Below, one piece after another: positions 35,101 through 46,549 of a stretch of 64,000 nt of DNA (position 1 is its first letter; each line of letters begins with the position of its first letter). The position numbers and the translations under genes were made by a program. The notes under the pieces were generated by a model that saw nothing but the letters and a program-made list of their open reading frames with translations, was not told where the DNA came from and did not search any database. This DNA is from Litoditis marina (taxonomy: Eukaryota; Nematoda; Chromadorea; Rhabditida; Rhabditidae): contig OZ038440.1 of assembly GCA_964036275.1 (NCBI GenBank), positions 6,361,690 through 6,425,689 of the forward strand, written 5' to 3'.

Positions 35101-38100
35101 AACAGTGCTGACTCATTCTCACATTTTCGCCAATCTATCGTAAGCCGGAATATAGCTCATTGTGCTTTTTTAAATTCTCTTCAAACGCATCTTGCAGGTA
35201 CAGGCCACATGGAATGGCTTTGCGGTTTGTGGAAAGTGCGGAAGTATGGTATTCGGTCTTTCGCTCTACCATAAGGTTGGTGTTTTCAGTTTTAAAGTTC
35301 TAATATTACACTTATATATTCCAACGGTCAGCTGGGCCATATGACTGTAGGTTGTTGAATGTAAAACAAAACTATAGCTGTCAAGCTGTTGAGGGTTCTG
35401 GGTCCGGATGGCGCAAACACTGGTTTACTGAATTGACGTCAAACTCCTCCATTTTCGATAAGAATATAGAAGAATGCTCTATCAATCAAACGTAATCAAG
35501 TGAAATTATTTATAGTTTTGTATTCTATTTCTGAATTTACCTACGGTCTTATTCATGAAATATAATCTAGTCACTACTTTGATTTGTAAGTTTTAAGCTA
35601 ATTGCGCAATTTTTCGACTGGGGACGAGTTGTCGCTTCTGTGGGAACGAGTTGTTGCACGCAACGCGGGAACGAGTTGTCCGTAAATGATAGTTTCGCCT
35701 AGTTTCAAAGAAAACATGAAACTGTGTGTATCTTTTGGCCCTTGGGACTTCCAGTGTTTCTTATTCCCAATCGAATTACGCTTATTGGCGGCTGGCCCCC
35801 TCATTTCTACGTGTAACTCAGATACTATGAAGTAGTCAATTTTCTAGGTAATTGTTGTCTGGTGGAGAAAATGTCGTTTGGCTAGATGGCTGGTCCACCG
35901 GCAGCTGGCGTTTTTTGTGTTTGTCCTGCTCTCCGGCTATTCGACGGTTCAATGGAGTGTCTGATCGATAAGGTATGTAATGTATCCAATCAGTTCCAGG
36001 CGGATAATTCTCAGAAATAGTGTTTTTTTCACGCATGAGAAGGGAGCGGTTTTGCCTCGGAGTTCGGTACCCCGGTATGAATTCAAGCCTGCAACCATTT
36101 TTTTACTCACGAAATTCCAATGTTTTACCCAACTTCAATGGAAATTTTTTTGAAACCAACAATTAGTTAGGCATGCAAGCATACAACTGTTCACCCGCAA
36201 ACCTTCTGCTAAAGCCAAGAAACGTTAGTGTATCCAGCTAGGATGGACAAGTAGGACCACCCTCGTATACTTGTCCAAATCGGTTCAAATTTTCGAGTTT
36301 TGGAAAATTTCGAGGTTCGAGTTTAACTTTAACATACCTAAGTTCAACCTTTCGATCTTGCAGGAAACCCGCAGCTCAGGCCACATTAGTTGGTCTCCTG
36401 TGAGACGTTTTCGTAGAACAGACGTATGGAACCCGAAACTTCGAGTTATAAGGTAGGTGAATGCATTTATCGATTTTTGATATTATATTTTATTTTACTC
36501 TTGTCAGTCCTAGTTCTCTCAGAATTTTTCAATTAGTTACCACTCTCACACTTGGTTTATCGAAAAACGGAATAGTTTTTCCAAATTTTGGAGAATTACA
36601 GTTTACAGAAAAACGTGGCTAATTTTGGAACTCTCTTTTGCCTCTGTGAGAATGTGGGGTAGATTCCACTCATAATTGTTGGTTTTATCAAAACAATTTC
36701 GTGTAGTTGCTCAATAAAATGAGTGAAATATCATTCATGAGGGGTTGTGATTCTGTTTTTGCACGTAATAATGTTCTAGTATGCTTTTTTGTAGGTATCA
36801 TCGGAATCTGGAATAAGAAGACCACGTACCAGATCATCAAGACTCCACTTTTTTCGAAGATTCGTTATTAGTTGTTGTGTGATCTATTGATTGATTGTTT
36901 GTTTGCTGCATATCTGCTTTGAATTATATGTTTTGTTGCTGCTTTTCTACAATAAATATATGAAAATAGATGTCAATCAGTTATATTTTCTTTTCCTTCA
37001 AGATGTTAGCCTATAAATGTGATTATGAACGAATAGGTGCCCCAGGACGGCTGCCGAGGTGATGCTATGTTCTGCGCTCCGCATGCCCACGATTTGCGGA
37101 CCGCATGCACGAAATTAGCGATCGGAATGTTGTACGCAAAGGCCCGGCATTTTGAGTGCAGGCGGCCCGCAGATTTTGGGCATGCGCTGCGCAAGATGTT
37201 TTCCCAGTTATGGCGAGTGTATCATGTTATTGATTGAGTCGCGGTTCTCTGCCGCTCGGCGTCTGCCGCTAGCTAGATGAAGTACTTTCTATAGTCGTCG
37301 CCAACGGGAAGGTGGAAGGGTACTGTATATCTCACTTTCCGCTGTGTACGCACCCATTTCTTCGATGTCAAAGCTTGCCCGATATGTGCGTTCTGAGCCT
37401 AGTGTTTAGCGCCCTGCTACGAATTATTTGCTCGTAGGTTCGATTCCGGCGAGAGACAGAAATCTATATATTTGCCACCCACTATACTCAGAGACCTCGC
37501 CGCCCACGGCATGCCTGAAAAGTCCGGCATGCCATGGGCTAAATGTTCCAAACGCGCCCAAACGTCAAACGTGCACGGCGTTTACGGGGTATTCGCGTTG
37601 TTAGACGACCGCGTTGGAAATGCGGCGTCATATTTTTTCTCTGTAATTTTTGTTTATATTAATATTTTAATTAGTTTCTGCCTTCGTTTTTCGTATGATT
37701 CGCTCTCCAACACTTCAGTACCGTGATCAGTCTGAAGGGAAGTGGGAATAATAGGAATATTGTATGCTTATTTGATTTTTCCAATTTGAGAAAAAGAAGA
37801 GCCATAGTTTCTTAAGTTATTCGTTTGCTCAGATTTAGGCAATCAAATGAGGTTTAATTTCGGTTAAAAGTATAATTTTTGTGTGAGTGAGCTTGCACCG
37901 CTTGACGGCAGGCCAACAAAAACGCGTGGTTGTCTCATCTTTTAATGAATTACAGCTGTTTTAACGGTTTACAGCTGTTTTGTATAGCTATTTACACCTA
38001 AAATATGGGGTTATTGCTGTTAATTATTCACATTTTCACTTTGGTTGACACATACATTTATGTAACGGCAGAATAACTAATATTTCATTCTCTTATATAT

Positions 38101-40834
38101 TTTTGCTTTTCGCTATAGTGAATTGATTTAAATGTTGCTTTTTAGGTCATTTCGCCAGGCTTCGAGGGAGGCTACCAGCCACCACTCAATGGATTCCACA
38201 GAAGGTGGTCTAGAGATTCTATAAGAGGTAGGGCTTTCTTTAGTGATTTTGAAGGTATCTCTCGTTTTCCTAGTTCTTGTTTCTCTATTTTATAGAAAGT
38301 ACATGTATTGTTCATTATTGGCTATTGTATCTTTCAGAAATCACTGTCTTCGAAATATGTCTTACCCCTGTTTTCCTAGTGGTTCGAGAAGGGGCTTTTT
38401 TTGACAGGAGAAAAATCTGGCCTTTTTGTTACAAAACAAAACCGTAAACATCTTGAAACGTACTCTTTTTTGTCTAATAGTCACACCTTACCACCTTACC
38501 ACCTTACCTTCAATGAGATTCGTATTTAATAGTTTGATTTGATTGTTTTCTCATTTCGTAATTCGTAAACGTAAAGGCTTCAGCATGTGAAGCGACATTA
38601 AGTTTTCAGCAAAGTACGACTATTGTTGGAATTAGGGTAGTTTAAAGTGTCCATGATAAGAGCATGATTCAAAAGACTCGCCCACGTTTGGTGGATATGT
38701 TTTTCTGTAGTTTCGAGATACTCTTACCTGGTGCTTACCCAATAGACCATACACCGCCAAGGGCCTCTTAGTCCTTCAAAATTCTCGCGACCCCTACGTG
38801 TTTTTTCGTGTTTTTTTCCTGTCCATATCGATATTCACAGATGAACAATCTCGCCGCAAAGGCTCAAAGCGAAGTATCAAGTATCGTCGATGGCCGTTCG
38901 ATTTGTACAAGGAATGGATTATACGACGACAACAACAACTTCTCGATGACTCGAGGAGAATTGCGTTTGCGGTATCGTTGTTCATTCTTATTTGTGCCAA
39001 GTCTATCTCGTCCTTTCACGGAATCAATTTATCAGAAACTTGTAGTTAGGAGATAGATAGTTGGTTATTATTAATCACAGCTGTTTGAGTTTGATTAGAA
39101 TTGGGATATTTTTTCTAAGAAACCCCCATGTAACTACTAACTAAAACTAAATGTGAAGCAATAATAACTGAGGTTAGGGGTTGGGTAAGGCCAGATATCT
39201 TCTTATCTATTGTGTCTGTTTCTCATTCGTGCTCTTGGAAAGTTCTCCTTTGTATAGAAAAGTGTTGAGAAAACATAATAGTTCGACTAATTCTCGTATC
39301 ATTGAAAACTTGAGTTCAACGTTCGATCTCATAGATAGATATATATACGCTTTCTTTGGAGAATTTTTCACTGAAAAATATTATGTTTCGTGTTTTGAAA
39401 AAGAATTCCCTCTTTGATTTACATTATCTATATTGTATTTAGTTTCAACTTGTAAAACGTGTTTGTAGCTTTTTGTCTATTAGTTTATGTCTTTCTGCTA
39501 CCTTTGTCGGGGTATTTTTATTTGCTTTGTTATTCGCTGGTTTTTCTTTGTTCATATTTGCTGAAGTAATAAAAATGATTTTTTTTTTGAAAATATTCAA
39601 AAATTATATTGAATAAAGCGCCTTATCGAGTTAAATTATGATTATATGGGATTTGAATAGAAAAAAAACCTATTAAGGGATGACAAATCTGTCTAGGCAT
39701 TGACTAGGCATCGCCCATCATAGTTGGGCAGATATGCCATGGGCAAATCCTCGGCATGCCCTGGGCGGCATCCAATAGCTGCATTATAACAATTTCACTG
39801 TAGTTGCATTATAATTCCCTGTAGCTGCATTATAACAATTTCAGCCCACCTTCAAAAATGATAATCGAACGCATTTGGCAAACTTTCAATGATAGATACT
39901 TTTCATTCTCACGAGAACTCGTGATGTGCTAAGAATTAACAGAACACTTTTTTGCTTTTTTCGTCATTACTAAGCTCATATTCCTTTTTTCGTACTGCGA
40001 AAGGAGATTCCATTAAAATTCGAACAATGTTGCTGTAGTGACCGTTGTTTCGTGAAGAAACGTACCACTGCTAATTTTTTCGACTGCCAGATAGAGTTTT
40101 TCGGGAGAATCATAATAGTGAACCGATTGAAGTTGAGTAGAAGAAGGAACCATATCATTCCCAGGTACATGCCATTCAGAAGAGCTCCCATTCCCTGCTG
40201 GTTCATCATTTTTTGTGTTTTTCAAACAATCTCGAATACTAGACCAATTCGAAGTCACACACGGAACAAATACTCAACTTGCCGAAGTCGTTCGAGTGCT
40301 ACAACGCCAAATATTGGAACACGGATAGCATAATCACCCGATATCAAATTGTACCTACTTTGATGAGCCAAAACGGAACGCGTTCCCCATTCCTGCCAAT
40401 CATCAAAATCCCAGAGAATAGATGTGCAATCAGTTGTCCGATGTCCATGAAGCCAATATGCATCATGACATGATATACTGGCAGCTGACGATACTTTGAG
40501 TTCGTTGCCAACAACTGGAAAAAATATTACGATTGTGCATAACAAAAATGACATCTTCTTTCCAACCTGCTTCTTTCGCTACGCGCACTTTTGCGACTTC
40601 CGTATCCGAGCGGGATGTGAAAGCAGAGAAATAGCGTACGCTTGAGGAGACGCGGGTTGGGAGAAAAAGTTCATAAAAACCGCTTCAAGAACCACGTACG
40701 CTTAAAACGAACTATGTGAAGCTTACCACTATGATCGGTACGTAGAGGATAAGAAGCACTGAGGTGAACAGTATGATCGAACAACCCATCCATAAGTACG
40801 CTGCTTCGGAGAGCAACACGTCATCATACGTCAT
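32112..40834 (-). CDS. Srt-like 7TM chemoreceptor, copy 7 (intact exons, 6.4-kb intron 3)
   Basis: Seven exons: 40834-40727, 40514-40359, 40194-40066, 33691-33482, 33033-32989, 32785-32628 and 32211-32112, about 301 residues. Landmarks are MTYDDVLLSEAAY, MDIGQLIAH, LNFNRFTIMILPK, SYSSILIHISC, SNKEVRLTIQ, NGIKPIVWVTSSK in place of the usual NGINP..WLICNK, and tail STPQLVRVVPKQN. The exon 7 acceptor is CAAG rather than the usual TTTCAG or TCCAG. All phases fit the family plan. That supports one gene across the 6.37-kb intron 3 (33692-40065), although exons 1-3 and exons 4-7 could in principle belong to two broken copies. The intron contains an opposite-strand gene (34822-39049) and several repeats. 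Confidence 0.72.
33093..33274. repeat. TIR element GGCGGYGTAGMAATCC, in intron 4 of copy 7
   Basis: Left GGCGGTGTAGCAATCC and right GGATTTCTACGCCGCC are inverted. The interior has repeated CTCATGAG and GAGGTATCTCAT phrases. Related half-copies end near 11620 (GGGATTGTTACGCCCGCC) and 24290 (GTGATTGCTACGCCACC). Confidence 0.75.
33808..33905. repeat. GC-rich palindromic repeat (GCGGACCGCATGCAC), copy A
   Basis: GCGGACCGCATGCACTCCCG is followed by GTGCAGGCGGACCGCAAAA; outer parts GAGCGCATGCAAAATCCGCC pair only roughly. A second copy is at about 37070-37200, in the same giant intron of receptor copy 7. Confidence 0.6.
34822..39049 (+). CDS. Small unknown gene nested in receptor intron, basic protein with a C-terminal hydrophobic stretch
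   Basis: I do not recognise this gene. Preferred model: exons 34822-34920, 35198-35275, 38146-38227 and 38841-39049, about 155 residues. A TTTCAG at 34811-34816, just before the ATG, suits a spliced-leader acceptor. Exon 1 is acidic, exon 2 has a CGKCG pair (VCGKCGSMVFGLSLYHK), exon 3 is RRW-rich, exon 4 is strongly basic (RRKGSKRSIKYRRW, KEWIIRRQQQ) and then hydrophobic (AFAVSLFILICAKS) before the TAG, which could be a tail anchor. Two other exons join in frame to exon 2: 36364-36452 (SWSPVRRFRRTDVW) and one starting at 36795 (RRPRTRSSRLHFFRR). An AATAAA at 36951 would end such a form. There may therefore be two alternative 3' ends. Splice sites are good, but nothing here proves expression. 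Confidence 0.45.
37070..37200. repeat. GC-rich palindromic repeat (GCGGACCGCATGCAC), copy B
   Basis: GCGCTCCGCATGCCC and GGGCATGCGCTGCGC form the outer inverted ends; TTTGCGGACCGCATGCAC and GTGCAGGCGGCCCGCAGA form the inner ones. A related shorter palindrome, GCCCACGGCATGCC with GGCATGCCATGGGC, is at 37501-37541. Confidence 0.65.
37290..37486 (+). repeat. 197-bp TIR element with an internal tRNA-like segment, copy B
   Basis: The outer TATAGT/ACTATA ends, the CGGGAAGGTGGAAGGGTACT left part and the B-box GGTTCGATTCC are shared with 13613-13809. The A-box region (GAGCCTAGTGTTTAGCG) is more diverged. Both copies are 197 bp. It lies between candidate exons of the nested gene. Confidence 0.7.
40563..40661. 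repeat. Short hairpin-MITE relative in intron 1 of copy 7
   Basis: CCAACCTGCTTCTTTCGC at the left and GGAGACGCGGGTTGG at the right are inverted at their ends. The inner phrase AAAGCAGAGAAATAGCG is shared with 950-1101, 4480-4520 and 19345-19365. Confidence 0.65.
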
Positions 40835-42208
40835 GCTGCACTAGAATAAATATGGAGAATATAGAGATGGATCGAGTCTCTTCGTTTCTGTGTAATACAC
40901 GCCGATATGCATGAAAGATCGGAAAAGAACGGGACCCAATTACAAACTGAGCGGGGCAGAGCAACGTGACTGCAAAGAGCCGACTCTTTAAAGGAATAAT
41001 TCGGCTTAAACATCGCGATAGGTGATATTTTGGCAACGATTTCGTTCTCTGATGTTGTTTTGATTACAAAAAATGCAAAATGACCAATTACAGTACTTTT
41101 CCCGGGATTTGCCAATTTTTTGCACGATTGCACGACTGGTTCCAATTGAGTTCAAGATTCGGCATGAAGGCAGGCGGCGAGAGAGTGCGGAAAAATGAGA
41201 GACGCCAGACACATGGAGCACCAGACAGCGCGAAATTCAAACAGGCTATTATGTAACAAATTCAATACAGTAGTTTTTATAGCTGGATCACTTTTAATTC
41301 GAGAATTTTTGTTCTCAATCTCTTGCTGAACCTAATGCGCATCTTTTTTCTCAAATTTTGTTCGATTAGCTGTAAAATTGAAATCTCAGGTTTGAACCTA
41401 ATTATTCCTTTACTCGAATTACTCGTGAACGTGCAAAATTAGTTTAAAGCAACACAAATAAACAGTAATAGTTTCCGTGACGAAACAGTATAAAAGCATG
41501 TATTTTTGGCATTTGTTTTTCATTTGCAGAAGGTCAGATTGTTCACTCATAAGTCATAAGTCAAAATAAAAGCGGGACAGATTCTTTTCTTTGTAGCCCG
41601 GATCAGAAGATGAAAAATTCAGAAGACTTCTCTACGTAAATTTCAGGGGAATATAATCAAGAAAATAACAACCGTGTAAACAGGACGAGAACTTGATGAT
41701 TTGTACTTTTATGAATCACACTGGCTGACGATACACGGTTTTATTTCGTCTCGGCCCAGGAACCGAAAGCTTCGGATCCGGCTGCAACTCTGTCATTCTG
41801 TTCTCCAGTAACCACTGCTGCTCCAATCGGTCTTTCAACTATACAGCTGACTCGTTTACCAAATAATTATCGAAAAGTCAGGTTTATTATTAGTTGATCA
41901 CTTTTGTACTTTTTTCCTTGATTGACACATGAATGCGTAGAATGTTGACCGATGTGGTTCGGTTGGGTACTTCCGTTTTCTCATTGTTTGAGATGCTTCA
42001 CACTTCTATAAGCGCAACACTTTTCGGCGTCGGGCTTGTTTAACAGAAAACAAACGTTTCCTAAACCATAATCACAGTATTTCCACATTTGCATACACAT
42101 CACTTGTTTCAGAAAGAAAAAATAACATAGCGAGGGATCAAACTACAAAAAGTATATGTTTGTGTCTGTCAGTACACACAACTCGTGGTTATTCCAGGTT
42201 ACTCTGTG
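40835..42208. other. Upstream region of copy 7, no gene seen
   Basis: Several short open frames exist, but none shows receptor, transposon or splice-supported exon structure. I see nothing else that I can support. Confidence 0.5.
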
Positions 42209-42508
42209 TGTTGAACACTTGCTATATATCATAGTTCATTCCAGATAGTAGTTACAATAATAGCAAAAAATATAGAGAGGTCACGTGCCCGTAGGATCAG
42301 TCGCACAACAAGGAGCTCTAGCAGCGTTATATAAACAATGTGGGCGTGGCCAGAGCATTCTAAAAGACCAACAGCTCACGGCTAGATAGCATAGGAAGCA
42401 AAGAGACGCTAGACAATGAGAGGGACATCAGGAACAGGGACACCTGGCTCCATGAAAAGATTAAAGATAGATATTAACGTTATAACTGAATAACAACGAT
42501 ATACAACA
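42209..42508 (-). repeat. Solo-end LTR of a degraded gypsy element
   Basis: In minus orientation it starts TGTTGTATATCG and ends GTGTTCAACA (inverted TGTTG/CAACA). It contains a TATA-like TTATATAACGC near 42330. It is directly preceded by a purine tract, GAGAGGGGAGG (42509-42519), as expected for the primer of plus-strand synthesis. I infer a 3' LTR of about 300 bp. No partner LTR is visible. Confidence 0.65.
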
Positions 42509-42524
42509 CCTCCCCTCTCAAGTG

Positions 42525-43490
42525 AATAACCGGGGGTAAAGATAGACAGTTACGATACAACATCGACTAATATAGATATAAATCAACATGACGGATCAAA
42601 CGATACCACTGGCTTTGGTTGGCAACTGCTTCTTCTGAGTGGTGGTACGGGCTGTGGAACGGCTTGAACTTTCTGAGGTTGGCTGGCGGACAGGGCTCAT
42701 ATGGACTAGAGGATCGGCTGCTGGACCATCTTGAGCTTCCGGGGCGGTGTCACGATTGCAGTAGGTTGCAAGTTGAATGTAGACAACATGACGTCGAGCC
42801 ATGCGTCACCATCACTTTCACTTCCAAATTCTGGCACTTGCACATTTTGAATTTGATTAGCGTGTCGCCTCACTCGCTTTCCTTTCAAAATTGATAATTG
42901 ACGTTGCCAATTTTTCGCACAAGTTTTGCTCGCTTCCAATTCCATTTCAGACCATGATAATTCTTGATCATCGCCCAGATTCCAACTTGGAAATTTCTCG
43001 CTTGCGTACCATGTTCTGGTTCAATTGTTCGTCCTTGATTGTAACTCGCTTTGAACACGTTAAATGTCCTTCGTAGTTTGCAGTAGATTCAGGGTGGTTC
43101 GCAGTTTCCGTCCGAGAAACACCTCGGCTGGTGTTTCACCATCCAATAGCTCACTCGGTGTTGAACGGTTAGTCGACAGAAGAATTGTCAATACTTCTTC
43201 CGTTGTCTTCCCTCCCATTTTTGCTTTCGCAATCCTCTCTTGAGGATATCCACCAATCGCTTAGCCTGTCCATTAGACTGGGGATGATGGGGAGAGGTTT
43301 GCATGTGTTTGAATTCGTTTTGCTCACACATGTCCTTGAATTCTTGTGACGTGAATTGCGTACCATTGTCTTTTACCATAGTTTCAGGCTTTCCATATCT
43401 CCCGAATATGTTGAGCATTGCGTTCACTGTGTTCCTTTCAGTTAATAACTTCTGGCAATTTGCTCTTCGCATCCATGTAAAAAACATATA
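42525..43490 (-). pseudogene. Ty3/gypsy polyprotein remnant (integrase to C terminus)
   Basis: Minus-strand pieces in different frames read as an integrase: ENTVNAML-like region, IFGRYGKPETMVKDNGTQFT (the second catalytic Asp block), then SPHHPQSNGQAKRLVDIL with the expected Glu position changed to Lys (QAKR). After this come pieces typical of the region behind integrase (LLDGETPAEVFLGRKLR around 43100 and SEMELEASKT near 42940). Stops and frameshifts separate the pieces, and everything 5' of integrase is missing. The purine tract and LTR follow in the right order. It inserted between copy 7 and its upstream block. Confidence 0.82.
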
Positions 43491-44209
43491 ATGTGCTGTT
43501 CGAGGGTTAAAGAGTTATATTACTTTACGCTTCAACGCAATCTGGTAATACTAATAATAATGATAATTCTTCAACAGACAATGTCAAACACGACTGTCTA
43601 ATGGAAGGCTAGGCGCGGGTGGCTTAGAGTTGACGAGACTTCTCATTGGGCCTGGGCAGCTGGAGCGGGCTGGAGGTAGACGGGTGGCATTAGACTGGCG
43701 AACGCAACTATCCATCCTGGTATAGTCTGGCTTGTATTGTATTGTTGGTGTTGCAGAGCATTGAAGGTTCTATTACTCAGGTTAAAACGATGGGCGGGGT
43801 GAAAGAAAGAAGAGTTATAACCACCCTACTACGCCTCACTCATAACTAAAACACAAAGCCTAAGGTTAACGTCAAATAATCAATTTTTTTTAACACATCT
43901 GCATCTTGTTCAATTGGTTGTAGTAACACGATTGAACAACAGTAATGCCAATTTCTAGAAGTTCACTGTTTTCATCACTCTTAAGTTACACGGAAGGCCT
44001 CTAAATTACACTGTGTCACTAATTTATGATTTAGAATACATCAGCTTGTCTATTGACTAAGAGGTAGACTAATGAGTCAATTTGCTCTGTTCATGAAACA
44101 AACTGTAATTTTACCGGCCGACATAGTTTCAACCGCATGAAATAATTTATGAGTCCACTAAAAGCGTTGTTGACGTGAAAGAAAACTCCAATTGAATTCA
44201 ATGTAAAAA
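43491..44209. other. Intergenic, no gene seen
   Basis: No exon recognised. The 43740-44200 part is a diverged duplicate of 7310-7760 (shared phrases ACCACCCTACTACGCCTCAC and TTCAATGTAAAAAGACAGCA), so the duplication unit extends beyond the conserved upstream block. Confidence 0.55.
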
Positions 44210-44365
44210 GACAGCAGCAAAACTCGTGATAGTAAACAATATTCGCTCCACGATTGAATTTTGTCGCCTCGTTAGTTACTCGCTCAACGTAATTGCTTTT
44301 TTGAAAATTCAGACCGAAGACTGTTGGTATAATACATCTGGTTCACAACGTGCGCCGTTGTTATT
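44210..44365 (-). promoter_or_regulatory. Conserved upstream block of receptor copy 7
   Basis: Contains AGACAGCAGCAAAACTCGTG, CGATTGAATTTTGTCGCC, GTTAGTTACTCGCTC, CAACGTAATTGC and TTGGTATAATACATCTGG. It is nearly the same as 7764-7925. It lies 3.4 kb from the start codon of copy 7, with the gypsy relic in between. Confidence 0.5.
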
Positions 44366-45425
44366 AGTTTAATATATAATTATAATAATGAGTTTCAATA
44401 TCCTGTACAACATTCGAATTAGCGACGAGATGATAACTTATGAACTGATGCCACGTAGACTACCGTAATTAAAATTATCTGTATCGTGAAACTCCCATCA
44501 TCATAGAAAAAATATTGTTAGAAATTTTTCCTCAATTAAATAATGAAAGTTTCACGTTTCATGTTACGGGTTCTATGTGAACATCAACCGTTCACATAAC
44601 TATTTTTCATTGCCAGGGTTTCATTTATCAACTGAGTTTTGATCAAAATACAAATCAGAAAGGTAGATTTGAACTGAAACTTTTTGCGTGAGGGTAATTC
44701 AATCCGAGCAATGGTCTGGTTCTCTTCAACAACTTATCTCAATTAAAAATAATCGTAAATGGTATCAATCAGACAGTCGTCAGATGATATTAGTAGAAGA
44801 AATTATTCAATTCCCGAGAGAAAAACGCGTCTTGTACCAGAAAGTTATGATTTGTACTTAGCTATTCTGGCTCACAGGTTTTCGGTTCGGACTGATACTG
44901 AGGAACTGATCTAGTAAACGAACGGTTTGGATCCAGATTCAACATATTATTTGGTTCTCTAGTTTGTACTCACAAAACGAAAAAAAAACGACTCATGGAA
45001 AAAAAAAACAGGACCCCTAAGAGGCAGTGCGGCAATACTCTACCTACAAACAAGAGATCGTGAAATTGATCGCACGCCAGAATGAGAGCAGTCTGATTAA
45101 GAGGTCACAAGACCAATAAAACCATAACACAACAAAAAAAAATAATATTTTCAATTGATAGTTACCCGCCATTGTTAGCTATTACGTGGGCTTAAGTTTT
45201 TGAACTTTGAGTAAATTGTATTGAACTTCAAAAACAGAAAATAGTCATTTAGCACGCTATGTCGTCACTCATAGTTTTGTAATTTTTGTATTTTGCATCA
45301 CCTATTTGTTGGATCAATTGATAGAAGGAAAAATGTGTACGTGAATACATGCGAATGATACAAGTTGTGAGAATGGGCAAAAAAATTATTTATCCCAATG
45401 ATACGTTGATATATTATAGTACGAC
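44366..45425. other. Intergenic, no gene seen
   Basis: No exon recognised. The 45235-45400 part duplicates 31770-31960 (shared phrase TTTGTTGGATC and TGATACAAGTTGTGAGAA), but its reading frame is broken. Confidence 0.5.
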
Positions 45426-46059
45426 TATAGTTCGTTCCACCAAACAATGTACCTCTACGAAAGCGAAAGAGACAGCCGATTCAAGTATGCAACCATATGC
45501 GTCGCGGCTCACGTGCGCCGTTTTCAATTAAATTACAACTTTATTCAATTGACGTTATTTTACCGGATTTTTCCAAACCATTCGTTCACGTGTATAACAA
45601 TAAACTAATGCACTATCGCCATTATGATAAGTTTTGATTGAATAAATCAGAGAAATAGAAAATCATTGTAGTGAATTTTCTTTATTGTTAACTATCATGA
45701 ATAAGCTATCTGAAGCTTGCTAAATCACTCCCGTTCGGTTGAGAAACGGTTGTGAGAAAGTATAGTGGCTGAATCGACTTCTGAGTAGTATTTTGATAGT
45801 TTTATCTTCAAATGCTTTAACGTAGATCATATTAGGCATGCGATCTACAGCCAGCTGTATGTGAGAGCTATTTTGTTCTCCCTTGTGTGCCCCTATGGCC
45901 GTGCGCTAAGTGGCGCCGTCCCGCCCATCTTGCGTGTTCGTTCCCTTCTGGAGCCTAATTTTTGATTCAAATCTACATCTTGGATGTTTGCCAACCTCGT
46001 TGCTCCGCCCACATAAATGTACTGTAATAGAGGGCTATTGTTTGGTGGAACGAACTATA
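45426..46059. repeat. 634-bp TIR element
   Basis: Left TATAGTTCGTTCCACCAAAC and right GTTTGGTGGAACGAACTATA are perfect inverted copies and the similarity continues for a few more bases. TA at the edges suggests a Tc1/mariner-type target. No transposase frame. The same end, TATAGTTTGTTCCACC, occurs near 15565. Confidence 0.85.
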
Positions 46060-46178
46060 ACTTGCGATCTTGAAGCACAATTCACAGCCAATTGGCAAAT
46101 TCATTCCATATAGTTTCCAAAAAGATGCTCGAAGTGATCGGAACGCACCAAAAACCATCAATATACTGTTAGTCAATT

Positions 46179-46549
46179 TGTAAGAAATATATTGTGTTTA
46201 ATTATTGTTTCCAACGCTATGAGCGCTGTACATGATATGTGTGTCCTGTTTTTACAAGCCAGACGGCAATTTGTTATCTCGTTGCATAGTAATCTTTGTA
46301 TGGCGGATTCGCACGTATTTTACCATCGATTGTTTTTTTTGGTCATCTTTTTGTTTTTAGACTAGGGCAAGCTCTCGCTCCGGTCTAGTTTGTCTATCAG
46401 TGCCCGCTCTTTGGTTTGCGTTACTTTCGTAATAAATCTCGGGTCAAAACTATTTCTTATTCGTGTTTACAACACTACGTGGTTATATACCACTAGTTAT
46501 CTCTACTTTTATCAATTGACTCGTATTATTAGGATTTCTATCCTTTACA
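46179..46549 (+). repeat. 5' LTR
   Basis: Begins TGTAAGAAATATATTGTG and ends TATCCTTTACA. It contains an AATAAA at about 46430, preceded by TTTCGT. It is identical to 53964-54334. Confidence 0.95.

Noticed and set aside
39181..39417. Frame of 78 codons after the nested gene
   Set aside because: It begins at TTG, has no acceptor consistent with the nested gene, and lies in its probable 3' untranslated region.
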